DNA from: Nocardia rhamnosiphila NBRC 108938
GTDB taxonomy: Bacteria > Actinomycetota > Actinomycetes > Mycobacteriales > Mycobacteriaceae
Reading direction: 5' to 3'
Length of the DNA: 64,000 nucleotides
NCBI RefSeq assembly: GCF_000720425.1
Contig: NZ_JOAJ01000001.1
Location: 1,612,001-1,676,000 of the forward strand
The position numbers and the translations under genes were made by a program. Within the stretch, counting starts at the first letter, position 1; every line of letters begins with the position of its first letter. This document shows, one piece after another, positions 38,357-54,502 of the stretch. Below the pieces are notes generated by a model, which was given only the letters and a program-made list of their open reading frames with translations, made no database searches and was not told where the DNA came from.

Positions 38357-38392
38357 TCGACTTTGGTCTCTTCCGGCCGGGACCAAGGCCCC
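38357..38392. promoter_or_regulatory. tandem DosR-like boxes
   Basis: TCGACT-TT-GGTCTC (38357-38370) and GGGACC-AA-GGCCCC (38379-38392) lie 22 bases apart, about two helical turns. Paired DosR boxes of this spacing occur in mycobacterial promoters such as hspX. They precede the rightward universal stress gene. The second box is the best match in the window. Confidence 0.6.
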
Positions 38393-38514
38393 CATCGTCG
38401 GCGTGGTCCGCGCTTTACCCTCGCTGTATCCGGAGGAACCGGAGCGGCGGAGAAACCGTGTCCGATAGCCGGGCCCGGATTTCCGGAGCCGATGAGCGAG
38501 AAGGTGAGCCCACC

Positions 38515-39381
38515 GTGAGCACACATACCCAAGACCCCGTGGTCGTCGGTGTCGACGGCTCGGCCGCGTCGTTCGCCGCCGTCCAGTGGGCGGCCCGGAC
38601 AGCGGCCGGACACGGCGACCCGCTATACCTGGTGTACGCCGTCGGGGCGCCGCTGGATTTCGGGCCCGGACTCGGGGTCGTCGCCTTCGACAATCAGGCG
38701 CTGCGAGCCGACGGCGAGTCCGTGTGTGCCGCCGCCGCGAAGATCGCCCGCGAGATCGCCGGTGAGCTGGAGATCACCACGATCGTGGTCGATCCGGACC
38801 CGGCGCCCACGCTGATCGAGAGATCCCGGACCGCCCGCCTGGTCGTGGTGGGCACCTACGGCCGTAGTGCGATCGGGCGGGGGCTGCTCGGCTCGGTGAG
38901 CACCTCCCTGGCGCGGCACGCGCACTGCCCGGTCGCCGTGGTCCCGCAGAGTTACGCCGAACACGGCGAACGCCCCGGCGCGCCCGTCGTGGTCGGGGTG
39001 GACGGGTCACCCCGCAGTGCCGAGGCCGTCGATATCGCCTTTTCCGAGGCCTCCCGGCGCAGCACCGGTCTCGTCGCGGTCACCACCTGGTCGGAGTTTT
39101 TCCGGTACCGGTCACGACCGGAAATGCAGGAGCAGGCCCGCGCGCTACAGGCGGAGAGCCTGGCCGGGCACACCGAGCAGTATCCGGACGTCCCGGTGAC
39201 CCGCGTCGTCGTCGAGGACCGGCCCGCACGGAGGTTGCTGCACGAGGCCGAGGACGCGCAACTGGTTGTCGTCGGCAGTCACGGTGGCGGCGGTTTCGCC
39301 GGGATGAGCCTGGGCTCGACCAGCCAGGCGGTGTTGCACGGGGTATCCGTACCGCTGATCATCGCCCGGCCCCGCGCCTGA
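38515..39381 (+). CDS. tandem universal stress protein
   Basis: The 288-residue protein has two UspA domains, PVVVGVDGSAASFAAVQWAA and APVVVGVDGSPRSAEAVDIA. Both keep the ATP loop: GTYGRSAIGRGLLGS and GSHGGGGFAGMSLGS. This matches the ATP-binding DosR-regulon proteins such as Rv1996, Rv2005c and Rv2623. It starts at GTG 38515 after GAAGGTGAG. It closely resembles the copy at 62487, including the VTVWSE/VTTWSEFFRY segment, so they are paralogues. Confidence 0.88.
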   Translation: MSTHTQDPVVVGVDGSAASFAAVQWAARTAAGHGDPLYLVYAVGAPLDFGPGLGVVAFDNQALRADGESVCAAAAKIAREIAGELEITTIVVDPDPAPTLIERSRTARLVVVGTYGRSAIGRGLLGSVSTSLARHAHCPVAVVPQSYAEHGERPGAPVVVGVDGSPRSAEAVDIAFSEASRRSTGLVAVTTWSEFFRYRSRPEMQEQARALQAESLAGHTEQYPDVPVTRVVVEDRPARRLLHEAEDAQLVVVGSHGGGGFAGMSLGSTSQAVLHGVSVPLIIARPRA

Positions 39382-39486
39382 GCGGATCCTTATCGACGCG
39401 GCGGCGGTCGGGAACACCCGGCCGGCCCCGCCACGTCCAGCGCCGCCTTCACACCGTTCGCGTGGACCGGAACTCGTCTCCCGATA

Positions 39487-40497
39487 TCAGGGCAGTAGCA
39501 CGGCGGCACCGTCGAAACGGCCGTGCGCGAGATCGGCGAGGGCCCGGTCGGCCCGCTCCAGTGGGTAGGGATGGGTCGTCACCCGCAGCCGATGGCGCGC
39601 CGCGAAGGCGAGAAAATCACGGGCGTCGGTCCGCGTATTGGACGTGACGCTGCGGACCTGCCGCTCACGGAACAGATGGCGGCGATAGTCGAGCGGGGGA
39701 ATATCGGTGAGATGGATCCCCGCCACCGCCAGGGTCCCGCCCGGCCCGAGGGCTTCCAGCGCCGGCGGTACCAGCTCGCCCGCCGGGGCGAACAGAATGG
39801 CCGAATCCAGCCGCTCCGGCGGCGGATCCGCGGCGTGCTGTACCGACATCACACCGAGACCGAGCGCGAGTTCGCGGGACGCGGCGCCGCGGGTCATCAC
39901 ATGGACGCGAGCGCCTCGGGCGAGAGCGACCTGAGCCGTCAGGTGGGCGCTGCCGCCGAATCCGTAGATACCCAGTACCCCGCCCTCGGGTACCAGGGCG
40001 CGGGTGAGCGCCCGGTAGCCGATGATGCCCGCGCACAACAGGGGTGCCAGCTCCCGATCTGTGTATCCGGCCGGCAGCGCCAATGCGAAATCTGCCGGTA
40101 CCGTGACATATTCGGCATAACCGCCGTCGGCGTCCCATCCGGTGTACCGCGATTCCGGGCACAGGTTCTCCGCACCTCTCCGGCAGAATTCGCACACCCC
40201 GCAGGTGTGTCGCAACCACGGGATGCCGACACGATCCCCCACCGTGAAGTCATCCCGTTCCGCGGTGGCAACAACCTCGGCGACGACCTCGTGCCCCGGA
40301 ACGATATGCGGCCGATGCACGGGCAGGTCGCCCTCCACCACGTGCAGATCGGTACGGCACACACCGCAGGCCAGTACACGGGCGAGTAGCTCACCGGGCC
40401 CCGGTCGCGGAAGCGGCTCCCGTCGCGCGATGATCGGTTTCCGGTCGATGCTCCGAGGCGCGTCCACCCGCCACGCCCGCATGGTCACCGGGTTCAC
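39487..40497 (-). CDS. zinc-dependent alcohol dehydrogenase
   Basis: The 336-residue medium-chain dehydrogenase keeps both zinc sites: catalytic [13 protein letters not shown] and GHEVV, and structural [15 protein letters not shown]. The NAD-binding loop is [16 protein letters not shown]. It resembles the AdhA/Rv1862-type enzymes that reduce aldehydes or oxidise primary alcohols. The GTG start at 40497 overlaps the stop of the PNPOx gene (GTGA). In an oxygen-poor setting it could recycle NADH by making alcohol or fatty alcohol for wax esters. Confidence 0.85.
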   Translation of the reverse strand: MNPVTMRAWRVDAPRSIDRKPIIARREPLPRPGPGELLARVLACGVCRTDLHVVEGDLPVHRPHIVPGHEVVAEVVATAERDDFTVGDRVGIPWLRHTCGVCEFCRRGAENLCPESRYTGWDADGGYAEYVTVPADFALALPAGYTDRELAPLLCAGIIGYRALTRALVPEGGVLGIYGFGGSAHLTAQVALARGARVHVMTRGAASRELALGLGVMSVQHAADPPPERLDSAILFAPAGELVPPALEALGPGGTLAVAGIHLTDIPPLDYRRHLFRERQVRSVTSNTRTDARDFLAFAARHRLRVTTHPYPLERADRALADLAHGRFDGAAVLLP

Positions 40498-40946
40498 ACC
40501 GCGACCTCCGCGATCAGCCTCGTCCCGGTGACCAGGGTGGGTTCGATACCGATGACGACGCCGCTGTCCGGATCGTCCCAGGGGCCCAGCCGCCGCGCGT
40601 ACTCCGCGGCGAGGCCACCGGCGGTGACCAGCCGCGCCGGCCCGGTGACCAGCACCGACCATCCGATCCGCCGCACCGGGTCGATTTCGTCGGCGTGATA
40701 GGCGACGATGGCCGGGCGGCCGAGCGCCGCCCGGGCCAGCCCGGCGAACGGCTGGGTCCGCACGATCACCTCCCCGTCGTCGCCGATGAGATGATTCACC
40801 GGCCGCACCGCAGGTAGCGCGTCGGCGGTGAACACGAGGCGCCCGAACGGGGCGGCGGCGAGCAGGCGCAGGGCTTCCGCGCGCTCCAGCTGCACGGTTC
40901 GCCGCGCAGCTCCGCCGTAGCCCGGGGCCAGTTCGGGACCGATCAC
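40494..40946 (-). CDS. pyridoxamine 5'-phosphate oxidase-like flavoprotein (Rv3129-like)
   Basis: The 150-residue split-barrel protein has the PNPOx pattern [21 protein letters not shown] and [14 protein letters not shown]. Such proteins bind FMN, F420 or heme. M. tuberculosis Rv3129, a DosR-regulon member, is of this kind. The GTG at 40946 follows GGGGAA. It is first in a two-gene operon with the Zn alcohol dehydrogenase. A DosR-like box lies 66 bases upstream. Confidence 0.78.
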   Translation of the reverse strand: MIGPELAPGYGGAARRTVQLERAEALRLLAAAPFGRLVFTADALPAVRPVNHLIGDDGEVIVRTQPFAGLARAALGRPAIVAYHADEIDPVRRIGWSVLVTGPARLVTAGGLAAEYARRLGPWDDPDSGVVIGIEPTLVTGTRLIAEVAV

Positions 40947-41011
40947 CTCGTTTCCCCGCTTCCTCTGTCGGCACCTCTCCCCAGATCACCACCCCGACAA
41001 GGAAACAGACA

Positions 41012-41025
41012 GGGCCGAATGCCCT
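41012..41025. promoter_or_regulatory. DosR-like box GGGCCG-AA-TGCCCT
   Basis: This 6-2-6 element is 66 bases upstream of the PNPOx start. A start site 42 bases from its centre would fall near 40976. Confidence 0.5.
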
Positions 41026-41137
41026 CTGCCACCGCTCACCAAGTACCTTCCCGGCTCACCGCGACCGCGAGCAGGCCGGCGGATTCGAACGCCACTTCCC
41101 CGCCTCCGGGCCACGGAAGTCCCATATCCCTCGGACG

Positions 41138-41151
41138 GGGCCGAATGTCCC
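41138..41151. promoter_or_regulatory. DosR-like box GGGCCG-AA-TGTCCC
   Basis: This is a strong 6-2-6 match about 200 bases before the rightward GyrI-DUF302 gene, implying a leader of roughly 160 bases if it drives that gene. Confidence 0.5.
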
Positions 41152-41347
41152 CGGCACGGGAGCCGAGCGACCCTGGGGATGCCCGGCCGGCACCGGATAT
41201 CGTCGAAGCATTGTTGCGCGCAGCGAGATCGAGGATGCAAGTACGGCGCCCCGGTCACGACGGCGAATTCGGTCACGCGTGCGCACCCGATACACGGCCG
41301 ACGCGCTCCGCCGCAGCGGCCGACGGCGCCGAAAGGATCGGCGGGTC

Positions 41348-44808
<3,461 letters not shown>

Positions 44809-44968
44809 CCTGACCCCACGGGTCCGTCGAGCCCGGCCCGTGACCACTCGGCCGGGCCGGGCCGAATCCCGATATCGGTTGCGCCCACGTCGATCACGCC
44901 GTCGGGGATCCGGTACCGACGCGGGAGGCCCCGCCGACAGGGTCGAATGTCGTGAAACGGGAGGCCCG

Positions 44969-44982
44969 GGGACCACGGTTCC
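44969..44982. promoter_or_regulatory. DosR-like box GGGACC-AC-GGTTCC
   Basis: This 6-2-6 element has a perfect left half. It lies 64 bases before the third Acg-type gene. A start 42 bases from its centre falls near 45018. Confidence 0.55.
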
Positions 44983-45045
44983 GGTGCCCCACGTACCGTC
45001 GACCGGCCCTGCCCGGCACCGCGGCCACGCCCCCACACTGGCGAT

Positions 45046-46077
45046 ATGACCGACAACGACGTCCCCGGCGCCACCTCCGCACCCGGCCGTGCCACCTTGT
45101 TCGACGCCATGCGCGTAGCGGCACGCGCGCCGTCGGTGCACAACACGCAGCCCTGGCAGTGGGTGTATCGCGACGGCGAGCTGTACCTCTACCGCGACGA
45201 CGAACGGCTTCTCACATCGGCCGATCCCACTGGCCGCCAACTCGTGATCAGCTGTGGCACCATGCTGCACCACGCCCGCGCCGCCTTCGCGGCGGCCGGG
45301 TGGCGGACCGGAGTCGAGCGTATGCCCGACCCCGACGACCCGGGCCTACTGGCCATCCTCACCTTCGCGCCGTGGCCGGACGCACCGGCCGCGCTGCGCA
45401 CGCTCCCCGAGGTCATCGAGCGCCGCCGCACCGACCGTCTCCCGCTGATGGACCCGGGCGACCTGTCCGGCCGGGCCGAGGCGGCCCGGCTCCTGGCCCG
45501 TGAATACGAGGTCGAACTGGACGTCCTCGACGCGGAGGCGGCCACCCGGCTGAGCCGGGCCTCGGAACATTCGGCCGCGCTCCGGCACTACGACATGCCC
45601 TACCACAGCGAACTGCAATGGTGGGCCGGTCACGAGAATCTTCCCGAAGGAGTACCCGCCACGGCCCTGGTCTCGGAGGTGGAGGCCGCCCGGGTGCCGG
45701 TCGGGCGCAAATTCCCGTCCCCGGCTCACGCCGCACACGGCGGCGCACAGGAAGACCGCGCGCAATTATGGGTGCTCGGTACCACCGATGAGTCCGGCCT
45801 CGCATGGCTGCGGACCGGTGAGGCACTGTCGGAGATCCTGCTCGAATGCACCGCGGCCGGCCTGGCGACCTGCACGCTGACCCATATCACCGAACTCCCC
45901 ACGACCCAGCGCATCGCCTCGACCCTGATCGGTGGGCACGGCACGGCCCAGGTGGTGCTGCGCGTGGGGCTCGCGCCCCACCGAGCGGACCAGGAGCCCA
46001 CCCCACGCCGACCGGTGACCGATTTCCTGACCGTCCACCCCGACGCCTTCGGCACCGGCGACGCGGGCATCCGCTAG
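45046..46077 (+). CDS. Acg-type nitroreductase-fold protein, third copy
   Basis: The 343-residue protein has RAPSVHNTQPWQWVY near residue 27 and SADPTGRQLVISCGTMLHHA. The second half has RTGEALSEILLECTAAGLATC. It is nearer in sequence to the 37202 copy than to the 25928 copy in this second half. It is DosR-regulon type, and a strong DosR-like box lies directly upstream. The natural substrate is unknown. Confidence 0.85.
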   Translation: MTDNDVPGATSAPGRATLFDAMRVAARAPSVHNTQPWQWVYRDGELYLYRDDERLLTSADPTGRQLVISCGTMLHHARAAFAAAGWRTGVERMPDPDDPGLLAILTFAPWPDAPAALRTLPEVIERRRTDRLPLMDPGDLSGRAEAARLLAREYEVELDVLDAEAATRLSRASEHSAALRHYDMPYHSELQWWAGHENLPEGVPATALVSEVEAARVPVGRKFPSPAHAAHGGAQEDRAQLWVLGTTDESGLAWLRTGEALSEILLECTAAGLATCTLTHITELPTTQRIASTLIGGHGTAQVVLRVGLAPHRADQEPTPRRPVTDFLTVHPDAFGTGDAGIR

Positions 46078-46323
46078 CACCCGGGCGGCGAACGCGCCGA
46101 GCCGTGGCCGCGTCGCCGGTGCGCGCCGCGAGCGGCGGACCCTTCCGCCTGCCCGGAGTCCGCACGCCGCCCGAGGTCGGCCCGTCCACCGGTGACTTTC
46201 TGCTCTGTCCGGAGCTGTTCCGCGGCGCGAGACTGGCGATACAGCGTCCGCGACGAATTTCCGCAACCCGGAGAGCGGATCGAGGAGACGCCGCGGTAGC
46301 CCGACCGTAAGCGAGGACCTCCG

Positions 46324-47037
46324 ATGTCTCATCTCCATGATCCCGTGGCAGCGGCCGCGGGCACAGCGCACGAGTGGATACGCGCGGTAGCGGCCTCCCT
46401 CGGGACCGACGAACCCCGCGCCTACCGAGTTCTGCGGGCCTGGTTGCACACAGTCCGTGATCAGCTCGGGGTCGCCGGAGCGGCGCATCTGGCCGCCCAG
46501 CTGCCCGAACTGCTGCGCGGGACCTACTACAGCGGCTGGATGCCGAGCCGGGTACCGCTCCCGCACGACGCGGAGGATTTCGCGGCCCGGTTCGCCCGCG
46601 AGGCCGGGATCGAGCGCGGCGAGGTCGGTTACATCGCCGGTGCGGTGACCGGGGTACTCGCCGGAAGGTTCTCACCGGGACAGCTCGGCCGGGTCTTCGG
46701 GGTTTTGCCCGAACCGCTGTGCCGGTTGCTGTCCGGCGCGTCGGCTCCGTCCACCGACGGGTCCCGGCGCCGGAAGCAGAGCCGGATCCAGGGGCACGCC
46801 GCGGACCTGAGCGCATCGGTCCGCGCGCTGGGTGAGGCCGTCGGCGTACTCGCCCGGGGACTCGAACGTTCTCCGATCGAGCCGGACGAGGCCGACGACG
46901 CGCGGATGCGCGCCGCCGCTCAACAGGCCCATCGCATCCTGCTGGCCGCGGGAGTGACGACCCCACCGGAACTCCAGCCGCACCACGACCGGATCACCAT
47001 CGCGTCCGCGGGCCGTGTGCCCGGAGACGGGCGATGA
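46324..47037 (+). CDS. DUF2267 protein
   Basis: The 237-residue protein has one clear DUF2267 unit: YRVLRAWLHTVRDQLGVAGAAHLAAQLPELLRGTYYSGW (parts, residues about 38-75), then HDAEDFAARFAREAG. The C-terminal third is a charged helical tail with a second weak helical repeat. Function is unknown, although such genes often sit beside stress-protein and P-type ATPase genes. Its stop overlaps the next start (ATGA). It begins the DUF2267-usp-ctpF operon. The 246-base gap in front shows no convincing DosR box. Confidence 0.78.
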   Translation: MSHLHDPVAAAAGTAHEWIRAVAASLGTDEPRAYRVLRAWLHTVRDQLGVAGAAHLAAQLPELLRGTYYSGWMPSRVPLPHDAEDFAARFAREAGIERGEVGYIAGAVTGVLAGRFSPGQLGRVFGVLPEPLCRLLSGASAPSTDGSRRRKQSRIQGHAADLSASVRALGEAVGVLARGLERSPIEPDEADDARMRAAAQQAHRILLAAGVTTPPELQPHHDRITIASAGRVPGDGR

Positions 47038-47975
47038 ACCGGGTAGGTGAAACACAGCGGGAACCGGAACCGGTGGACGATGTCCCGTCCCCGCGACCCG
47101 GGCAGATCGTTGTCGGCGTCGACGGTTCCGAGGCATCCGATCTGGCGGTGCGGTGGGCGAGCGAGACAGCCGCGCACCGCCACCGGGTGCTACGGATCGT
47201 GCACGGCTACAACCTGCGCGCGGCTCGGGCCGTCCGGAGAGTCCACGACGCCGTGAAACCACCCGTGGTCGACACCCTCCGCCGCCGAGGTGCCGAATTA
47301 CTCGCGGCCGCACGCGAAGAGGCTCTCCGCATCGACCCGTCGCTGCCGGTGGAGACCGAACTGTCCGAGGAGAGTGCGGCCCGGCGGCTCATCGACCTCT
47401 CGGCCACGGCCGACCTCACCGTCCTCGGCGCATCCGGCCACGGATCGACCCTCACCCATCTCGGTTCGACCCTGTTGTCCGTCGTCGCCCACGGCCACGG
47501 CCACGTGGTCGTCGCATGCTGCGCCACCCCCGGCCGGCCGGCGCACCGGCACGGGCCGGTCGTCGTCGGCCTGGACGGTTCCCCGTGCAGTGCGGCCGCC
47601 GCGGCGGCCGCCTTCGCCGAGGCGGACGCCCGCGGTGCGGACCTGATCGCGCTCCACACCTGGCACGATCTACGCGCTCACTGGTTCGCCGGGATGCCGG
47701 ACATGATCGAGGATCCACCGATCGCGGAGGCTGCCGACGCCGAGCTCAGCAGCTGGCTGACCGACTGGATGGAGAAATATCCCGGTGTCCGGGTGACCCG
47801 CCGGACCTATCTGGCGGGACCGGATCTGCACCTGATCCAGTGGTCGGAGTCCGCCCAGCTGATCGTCGTCGGAAGTCGCGGACGCGGTGGTTTCCGCGGA
47901 CTGCTCCTGGGATCCAAGAGCAATATCGTGGTCCAGCGCGCCCACTGCCCGGTCCTCGTCGCCCACACCACCTGA
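47034..47975 (+). CDS. tandem universal stress protein
   Basis: The 313-residue protein has two UspA domains: [20 protein letters not shown] and [23 protein letters not shown] loops [14 protein letters not shown] and [15 protein letters not shown] are intact. It has a 22-residue acidic N-terminal extension lacking in the other copies. It is coupled to the DUF2267 gene (ATGA) and followed 11 bases later by a P-type ATPase. This is a usp-ctpF order like Rv1996-Rv1997 in M. tuberculosis. Confidence 0.87.
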   Translation: MNRVGETQREPEPVDDVPSPRPGQIVVGVDGSEASDLAVRWASETAAHRHRVLRIVHGYNLRAARAVRRVHDAVKPPVVDTLRRRGAELLAAAREEALRIDPSLPVETELSEESAARRLIDLSATADLTVLGASGHGSTLTHLGSTLLSVVAHGHGHVVVACCATPGRPAHRHGPVVVGLDGSPCSAAAAAAAFAEADARGADLIALHTWHDLRAHWFAGMPDMIEDPPIAEAADAELSSWLTDWMEKYPGVRVTRRTYLAGPDLHLIQWSESAQLIVVGSRGRGGFRGLLLGSKSNIVVQRAHCPVLVAHTT

Positions 47976-47985
47976 GAACTCCGGC

Positions 47986-50697
47986 GTGGCCTCCCTTGCC
48001 GAGTCCGCGCGCCCGCCCGAGCGGGCGCGCTCCGAGACGGTGATCGACCCACGGGAGCCCGTCTCGGCCCTGATGCGGGACCTGCGGACGGGCCCCGAAG
48101 GGCTCACTGGCCGGGAGGCCGCGCGCAGGCTCGAGCTGTACGGTCCCAACGAACTCCCCCTGCGTCGCGGACAGCCCTGGTGGGCAGCGCTGGGCCGGCA
48201 GTTCAGTCATCCGCTCGCACTGTTGCTGTGGGTGGCGGCGGTGCTCGCCCTCGGCAGCGGGGCGGTCGCGCTCGGCCTCGCCATCCTCGTTGTCATCGTG
48301 CTCAACGCGGTTCTCGCCTTCTGGCAGGAGAACCAGGCCGAACACGCGGTCCGCGCACTGGGCCGGTTCCTGCCCGCACAGGTGTGGGCGGTGCGCGACG
48401 GAAGCCGGACCCGGGTGCCGGCCGGACAGCTGGTCCGCGGCGATGTCCTGCTCCTCGAAGAGGGCGAACGCATCCCCGCCGACGCCCGGATGATCGACGG
48501 AGGTGTCGAGGTCGATATGTCCGCGCTCACCGGCGAATCCGAGATCCTGGACCGTCGCGCCGGTGCCCCCGACCATGCCGACCGATCACTGGATTCACCC
48601 GTACTCGTCTTCACCGGCACCGCCTGTGTGGGCGGCGCGGGTCGTGCGCTCGTGCATGGCACCGGTGTGCATACCGAACTCGGCCGGATCGCGGCCCTGT
48701 CCCAGCACATCCGCCCCGAGGAGAGCCCGCTCGAGCATCAGGTGCGCCGGGTCGCCTGGCTGATCGCCGCGGTCGCCGTGGGTGCGGGCGCGGCCTTCCT
48801 GCCGCTCGGGCTGCTGGCCGGGCTGTCGCTGGGATCCGCTTTCCTGTTCGCCATCGGCCTGCTGGTCGCCAATGTCCCGGAAGGTCTGTTACCCACCATC
48901 ACGCTCGCGCTGGCCGCCGGCGTCCGATCCATGGCGCGGCGCGGTGCGGTGGTCAAACGCCTGTCCGCGGTCGAGACCCTGGGGTCCACCACGGTGATCT
49001 GCACCGACAAGACCGGCACCCTCACCATGAATTCGATGCGGGTCGCGGAGGTCACCGGCGAACCGGGCGAGACCGCCGAAATAGTGGCCAGATGCGCTAC
49101 CGCGGAGCTGGGCGACCACGCCGGCGGTGACCCGATGGAACTCGCACTCCTGCACTACGCGGCGGACAGCGGCCACGGCCTGTCTCCGGCACAGCGGGAC
49201 GCCGAGCGCTCGGCGCTCAATGCGTTCGACCCGGAGCGGAAGATGATGTCGACGGTGGACTCCGTCGCCGGAGCACCTCGTGTGCACGTCAAAGGAGCAC
49301 CCGAAGAGGTACTCCCCCGCTGCGCCCGGTGGCCGGCGGACACGACACCACAGCAGGTCCGGGCACAGATCGACGAGCTGGCCGGGCGGGGGCTACGGGT
49401 GCTCGCGGTGGCGACACGCCCCTGGGATCCCGGCTCACCCACCGATTCCGGGCACGTCGAGCGGGACCTGACATTCGTGGGTCTGGTCGGTCTGCTCGAT
49501 CCCCCGCGACCGGAGGTCCCCGCCGCCGTGCGAGCCGTCCACGCCGCCGGTATCACGGTGCATGTCATCACCGGCGACAACGGGCGGACCGCCGCCGAGA
49601 TCGCGCGGCGGGTGGGCCTCGGGGCCGACCGCGTGATCGACGGCACCGCTGTCGACGCGATGTCCGACGACCGGTTGGACACTGTCCTCGCCGAACCCGG
49701 GGAAATCGTTTTCGCCCGGGCAACCCCGGAAATGAAGCTGCGCATCGCGGACGCGCTCCGCCACAACGGCGAAGTGGTGGCCATGACGGGGGACGGCGTG
49801 AACGACGCTCCGGCCCTGCGCCGTGCCGATATCGGTGTCGCGATGGGACGCGGCGGTACGGATGTCGCCCGCGAAGCCGCAACGCTGATCCTCACCGACG
49901 ACAATTTCGCCACCATCGTCACCGGTATCGAGGAAGGGCGCCGGGTATTCGACAATGTCCGGAAATTCGTGCTGTACATCTTCGCGCACGCGGTGCCCGA
50001 GGTCGTGCCCTTCCTGCTGTTCGCACTGTCCGGCGGTCTGATCCCGCTACCGCTGACGGTCCTGCAGATCCTCGCGATCGACCTCGGCACCGAAACACTG
50101 CCCGCGCTCGCGCTCGGCCGGGAACCGGCCGAGCCGGGTCTCATGGACCGCCCGCCGCGCCCGCGGCGTGAGGGCGTGATCACCAGGTGGCTGCTGGTGC
50201 GGGCGTGGGCTCTGCTCGGCGTGGTCTCGGCCCTCCTGGTGACCGCCGGTTTCTTCGTCGTCCTGTGCGTCGCCGGCTGGCGACCGGGCGACCCGGTGGG
50301 ACCGGGCGCGCCGCTGCACCATGCCTATGTCCAGGCCACCACCGTGACTTTCGCCGGTATCGTCGCCTGCCAGCTGGGCACCGCGTTCGCGGCCCGCACC
50401 GAGTGGGCGTCGCTGTTCTCGGTCGGTCTCACGAGCAATCGGCTGTTACTGGCGGGCTGTGCGTTCGAGATCGTCTTCGCTGCCGCACTCGTCTACGCAC
50501 CACCGCTACAGCAGGTCTTCGGCACGACCGGGCTCGCTCCGTGGATGGTCGCGCTGATACTGCCCTTTCCCGTCGTGGTCTGGGCCGCCGACGAGGTGCT
50601 GCGATGGCGCCGCCGACGACGACCGGCCCACCGCACCACGCCGGATCGGCGACTCCCGCACCATGACTTCGAGTCCGGGACTTCGGTCCCCGGATAG
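47986..50697 (+). CDS. P2-type cation-transporting ATPase (CtpF-like)
   Basis: The 903-residue protein has a cation ATPase N-domain, TGES, the phosphorylation site DKTGTLT, KGAPEE and the hinge [11 protein letters not shown]. The ion-binding helices read [11 protein letters not shown] (M4), [12 protein letters not shown] (M5) and [16 protein letters not shown] (M6). The PEGL and IDLGT pattern is of the P2 group and recalls Na+/K+-type pumps as much as Ca2+ pumps. CtpF (Rv1997) is DosR-regulated and calcium-linked. It pumps cations across the plasma membrane. The GTG start is 11 bases after the usp stop. Confidence 0.85.
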   Translation: MASLAESARPPERARSETVIDPREPVSALMRDLRTGPEGLTGREAARRLELYGPNELPLRRGQPWWAALGRQFSHPLALLLWVAAVLALGSGAVALGLAILVVIVLNAVLAFWQENQAEHAVRALGRFLPAQVWAVRDGSRTRVPAGQLVRGDVLLLEEGERIPADARMIDGGVEVDMSALTGESEILDRRAGAPDHADRSLDSPVLVFTGTACVGGAGRALVHGTGVHTELGRIAALSQHIRPEESPLEHQVRRVAWLIAAVAVGAGAAFLPLGLLAGLSLGSAFLFAIGLLVANVPEGLLPTITLALAAGVRSMARRGAVVKRLSAVETLGSTTVICTDKTGTLTMNSMRVAEVTGEPGETAEIVARCATAELGDHAGGDPMELALLHYAADSGHGLSPAQRDAERSALNAFDPERKMMSTVDSVAGAPRVHVKGAPEEVLPRCARWPADTTPQQVRAQIDELAGRGLRVLAVATRPWDPGSPTDSGHVERDLTFVGLVGLLDPPRPEVPAAVRAVHAAGITVHVITGDNGRTAAEIARRVGLGADRVIDGTAVDAMSDDRLDTVLAEPGEIVFARATPEMKLRIADALRHNGEVVAMTGDGVNDAPALRRADIGVAMGRGGTDVAREAATLILTDDNFATIVTGIEEGRRVFDNVRKFVLYIFAHAVPEVVPFLLFALSGGLIPLPLTVLQILAIDLGTETLPALALGREPAEPGLMDRPPRPRREGVITRWLLVRAWALLGVVSALLVTAGFFVVLCVAGWRPGDPVGPGAPLHHAYVQATTVTFAGIVACQLGTAFAARTEWASLFSVGLTSNRLLLAGCAFEIVFAAALVYAPPLQQVFGTTGLAPWMVALILPFPVVVWAADEVLRWRRRRRPAHRTTPDRRLPHHDFESGTSVPG

Positions 50698-50831
50698 AGG
50701 TATTCGTGCACTGGTACTCCCGAGCACCGGCAGCGAGTCTGGACGGGAAAGGCGATCCGCGGCGGCTCCCACTCGCAATACACCGCGGTCGCGGTTCCTG
50801 TTCGTCCCGGTAAGCAGGTGAGGTCGTCACA

Positions 50832-51395
50832 ATGCGCGCACGCGATATTCTCAGCCGCCCGGTGGTCACCGTCCATCCGGACACTCCGCTTCCGGAGGCG
50901 GTCGCCCTGCTGACGGGTCACGGCTTCGCCGCGCTACCGGTGGTGGACGATGAGGACCACGTGGTGGGAATTCTGTCCGAATCCGACGCCATGAGCGCCG
51001 AAACGAGCACCGCCGCCGTGGAAACCGCCATGACCGTACCGGTCGAGGTGGTCGGGCCCACGACGGATGCCGCCGCCGTGGCCGCGTCCGCTCTGGAACA
51101 CCGCGTGCGGTCGCTGCCGGTGGTCGAGGCCGGTGTACTCGTGGGCATGGTCTCCCGCCGCGACCTGTTGCGGGCACTCATCTGTGACGAAGCCGCGGTG
51201 GAGGCCAAGGTGCGAGCCCTGCTCGACGACTACGCCGGCAGCCATCGCCAATGGGATATCGACGCCGGCCACGGTGTGGTGACGATCCAGGGAATCTTCG
51301 CCGACGAATCCGAGCAGCGGGTCGTGGCCGCGATGGCCCGCACGGTCGCCGGCGTCGGCGAAGTCCGTATCGTGGACACCGCCGCCGGCCGGTGA
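50832..51395 (+). CDS. CBS-CBS-BON protein (Hrp1-like)
   Basis: The 187-residue protein has two CBS motifs (residues 1-58: ARDILSRPVVTVHPDTPLPEAV, then VVGILSESDAM; and 66-118). A C-terminal BON domain follows (about 122-183: WDIDAGHGVVTIQGIFADESEQ). Rv2626c (Hrp1), a strongly DosR-induced protein, is a CBS pair without BON. CBS pairs bind adenine nucleotides, and BON binds lipid or protein surfaces. A clear paralogue lies at 60486. Confidence 0.82.
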   Translation: MRARDILSRPVVTVHPDTPLPEAVALLTGHGFAALPVVDDEDHVVGILSESDAMSAETSTAAVETAMTVPVEVVGPTTDAAAVAASALEHRVRSLPVVEAGVLVGMVSRRDLLRALICDEAAVEAKVRALLDDYAGSHRQWDIDAGHGVVTIQGIFADESEQRVVAAMARTVAGVGEVRIVDTAAGR

Positions 51396-51411
51396 TCCCC
51401 GCCGCGACCGA

Positions 51412-51819
51412 TCAGTTCTCGCCGGTATTCAGCGATTCGAGAGCCGCCCGCAGTTTCGCGGTGGCCTCCTCGGCCACCGGTTCCAGCGCCTTTTCCTCGG
51501 TCACCTGGACCATGACCTCCGGATTCATCGCCTCGACGAGAACCGCGGTGTCGGAATCGCGATCGCGACGCACCACCACATTGCAGGGCAGCAACAAACC
51601 GATTCGGCGGTCGACGCCGACGGCTCGGTGGGCCAGGGGCGGATTGCAGGCGCCGAGGATCAGATAATCCTCCATCTTCTCGCCCAGTTTGGCCTCGAGC
51701 GTGGCCCGCATATCGATCTCGGTGAGCACCCCGAAGCCCTGCTCGGCAAGGGCAGCACGGGTGCGCTGAACGGCTTCTTCGAAGCTGGTGTGCAGAGTAG
51801 TGGACAGACCGATTTCCAT
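51412..51819 (-). CDS. DUF302 protein
   Basis: The 135-residue protein matches DUF302: EEAVQRTRAALAEQGFGVLTEIDMRATLEAKLG, then LILGACNPPLAHRA and IGLLLPCNVVVRRD. The two cysteines in ACNPP and PCN are typical. The fold may bind a small ligand or metal, but function is unknown. AAAGGAGG at the ATG is one of the strongest ribosome sites here. It follows the CsoR-family gene by 31 bases in the same operon. Confidence 0.8.
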   Translation of the reverse strand: MEIGLSTTLHTSFEEAVQRTRAALAEQGFGVLTEIDMRATLEAKLGEKMEDYLILGACNPPLAHRAVGVDRRIGLLLPCNVVVRRDRDSDTAVLVEAMNPEVMVQVTEEKALEPVAEEATAKLRAALESLNTGEN

Positions 51820-51850
51820 ATGTCGGCCTCCTTTCGGGCGCTCTCGATGA

Positions 51851-54330
<2,480 letters not shown>

Positions 54331-54376
54331 TGCCGCACCTTTCGTCTTCGACGACTCGTCGCCGTGGCTTCCATGG

Positions 54377-54392
54377 ATACCCCCTGGGGTAT
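54377..54392. promoter_or_regulatory. CsoR-family operator, site 2
   Basis: ATACCCC-CT-GGGGTAT is a perfect palindrome in the divergent gap between the MMPL gene (start 54330) and the Rv2466c-like gene (start 54503). Confidence 0.72.
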
Positions 54393-54406
54393 ATTGGTAG
54401 AAGACG

Positions 54407-54422
54407 ATACCCCCCGGGGTAT
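54407..54422. promoter_or_regulatory. CsoR-family operator, site 3
   Basis: ATACCCC-CC-GGGGTAT is a perfect palindrome, 30 bases from site 2. One site may control each divergent promoter. Confidence 0.72.
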
Positions 54423-54502
54423 ATTCCGGCGGAAGTGGTCGAGCTTGCGTTCATCCGCCCGGGGTACTGCCGTCGAGAACAACGACCGGAAACGAGGAAC
54501 CG

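Larger units (their letters stand above)
40947..41347. other. divergent promoter region with two DosR-like boxes
   Basis: This 400-base gap lies between the leftward PNPOx operon and the rightward GyrI-DUF302 gene. No gene is seen. The two boxes share GGGCCGAATG and lie 126 bases apart, one nearer each gene. Confidence 0.5.

Noticed and set aside
46230..46310. Short plus-strand frame ending RDEFPQPGERIEETPR
   Set aside because: It looks protein-like but has no start codon and no clear upstream part, so I could not support a gene.
50698..50831. Search for a DosR box before the CBS-BON gene
   Set aside because: GGGAAAGGC-like words exist but none fits the 6-2-6 layout, so no site is called.
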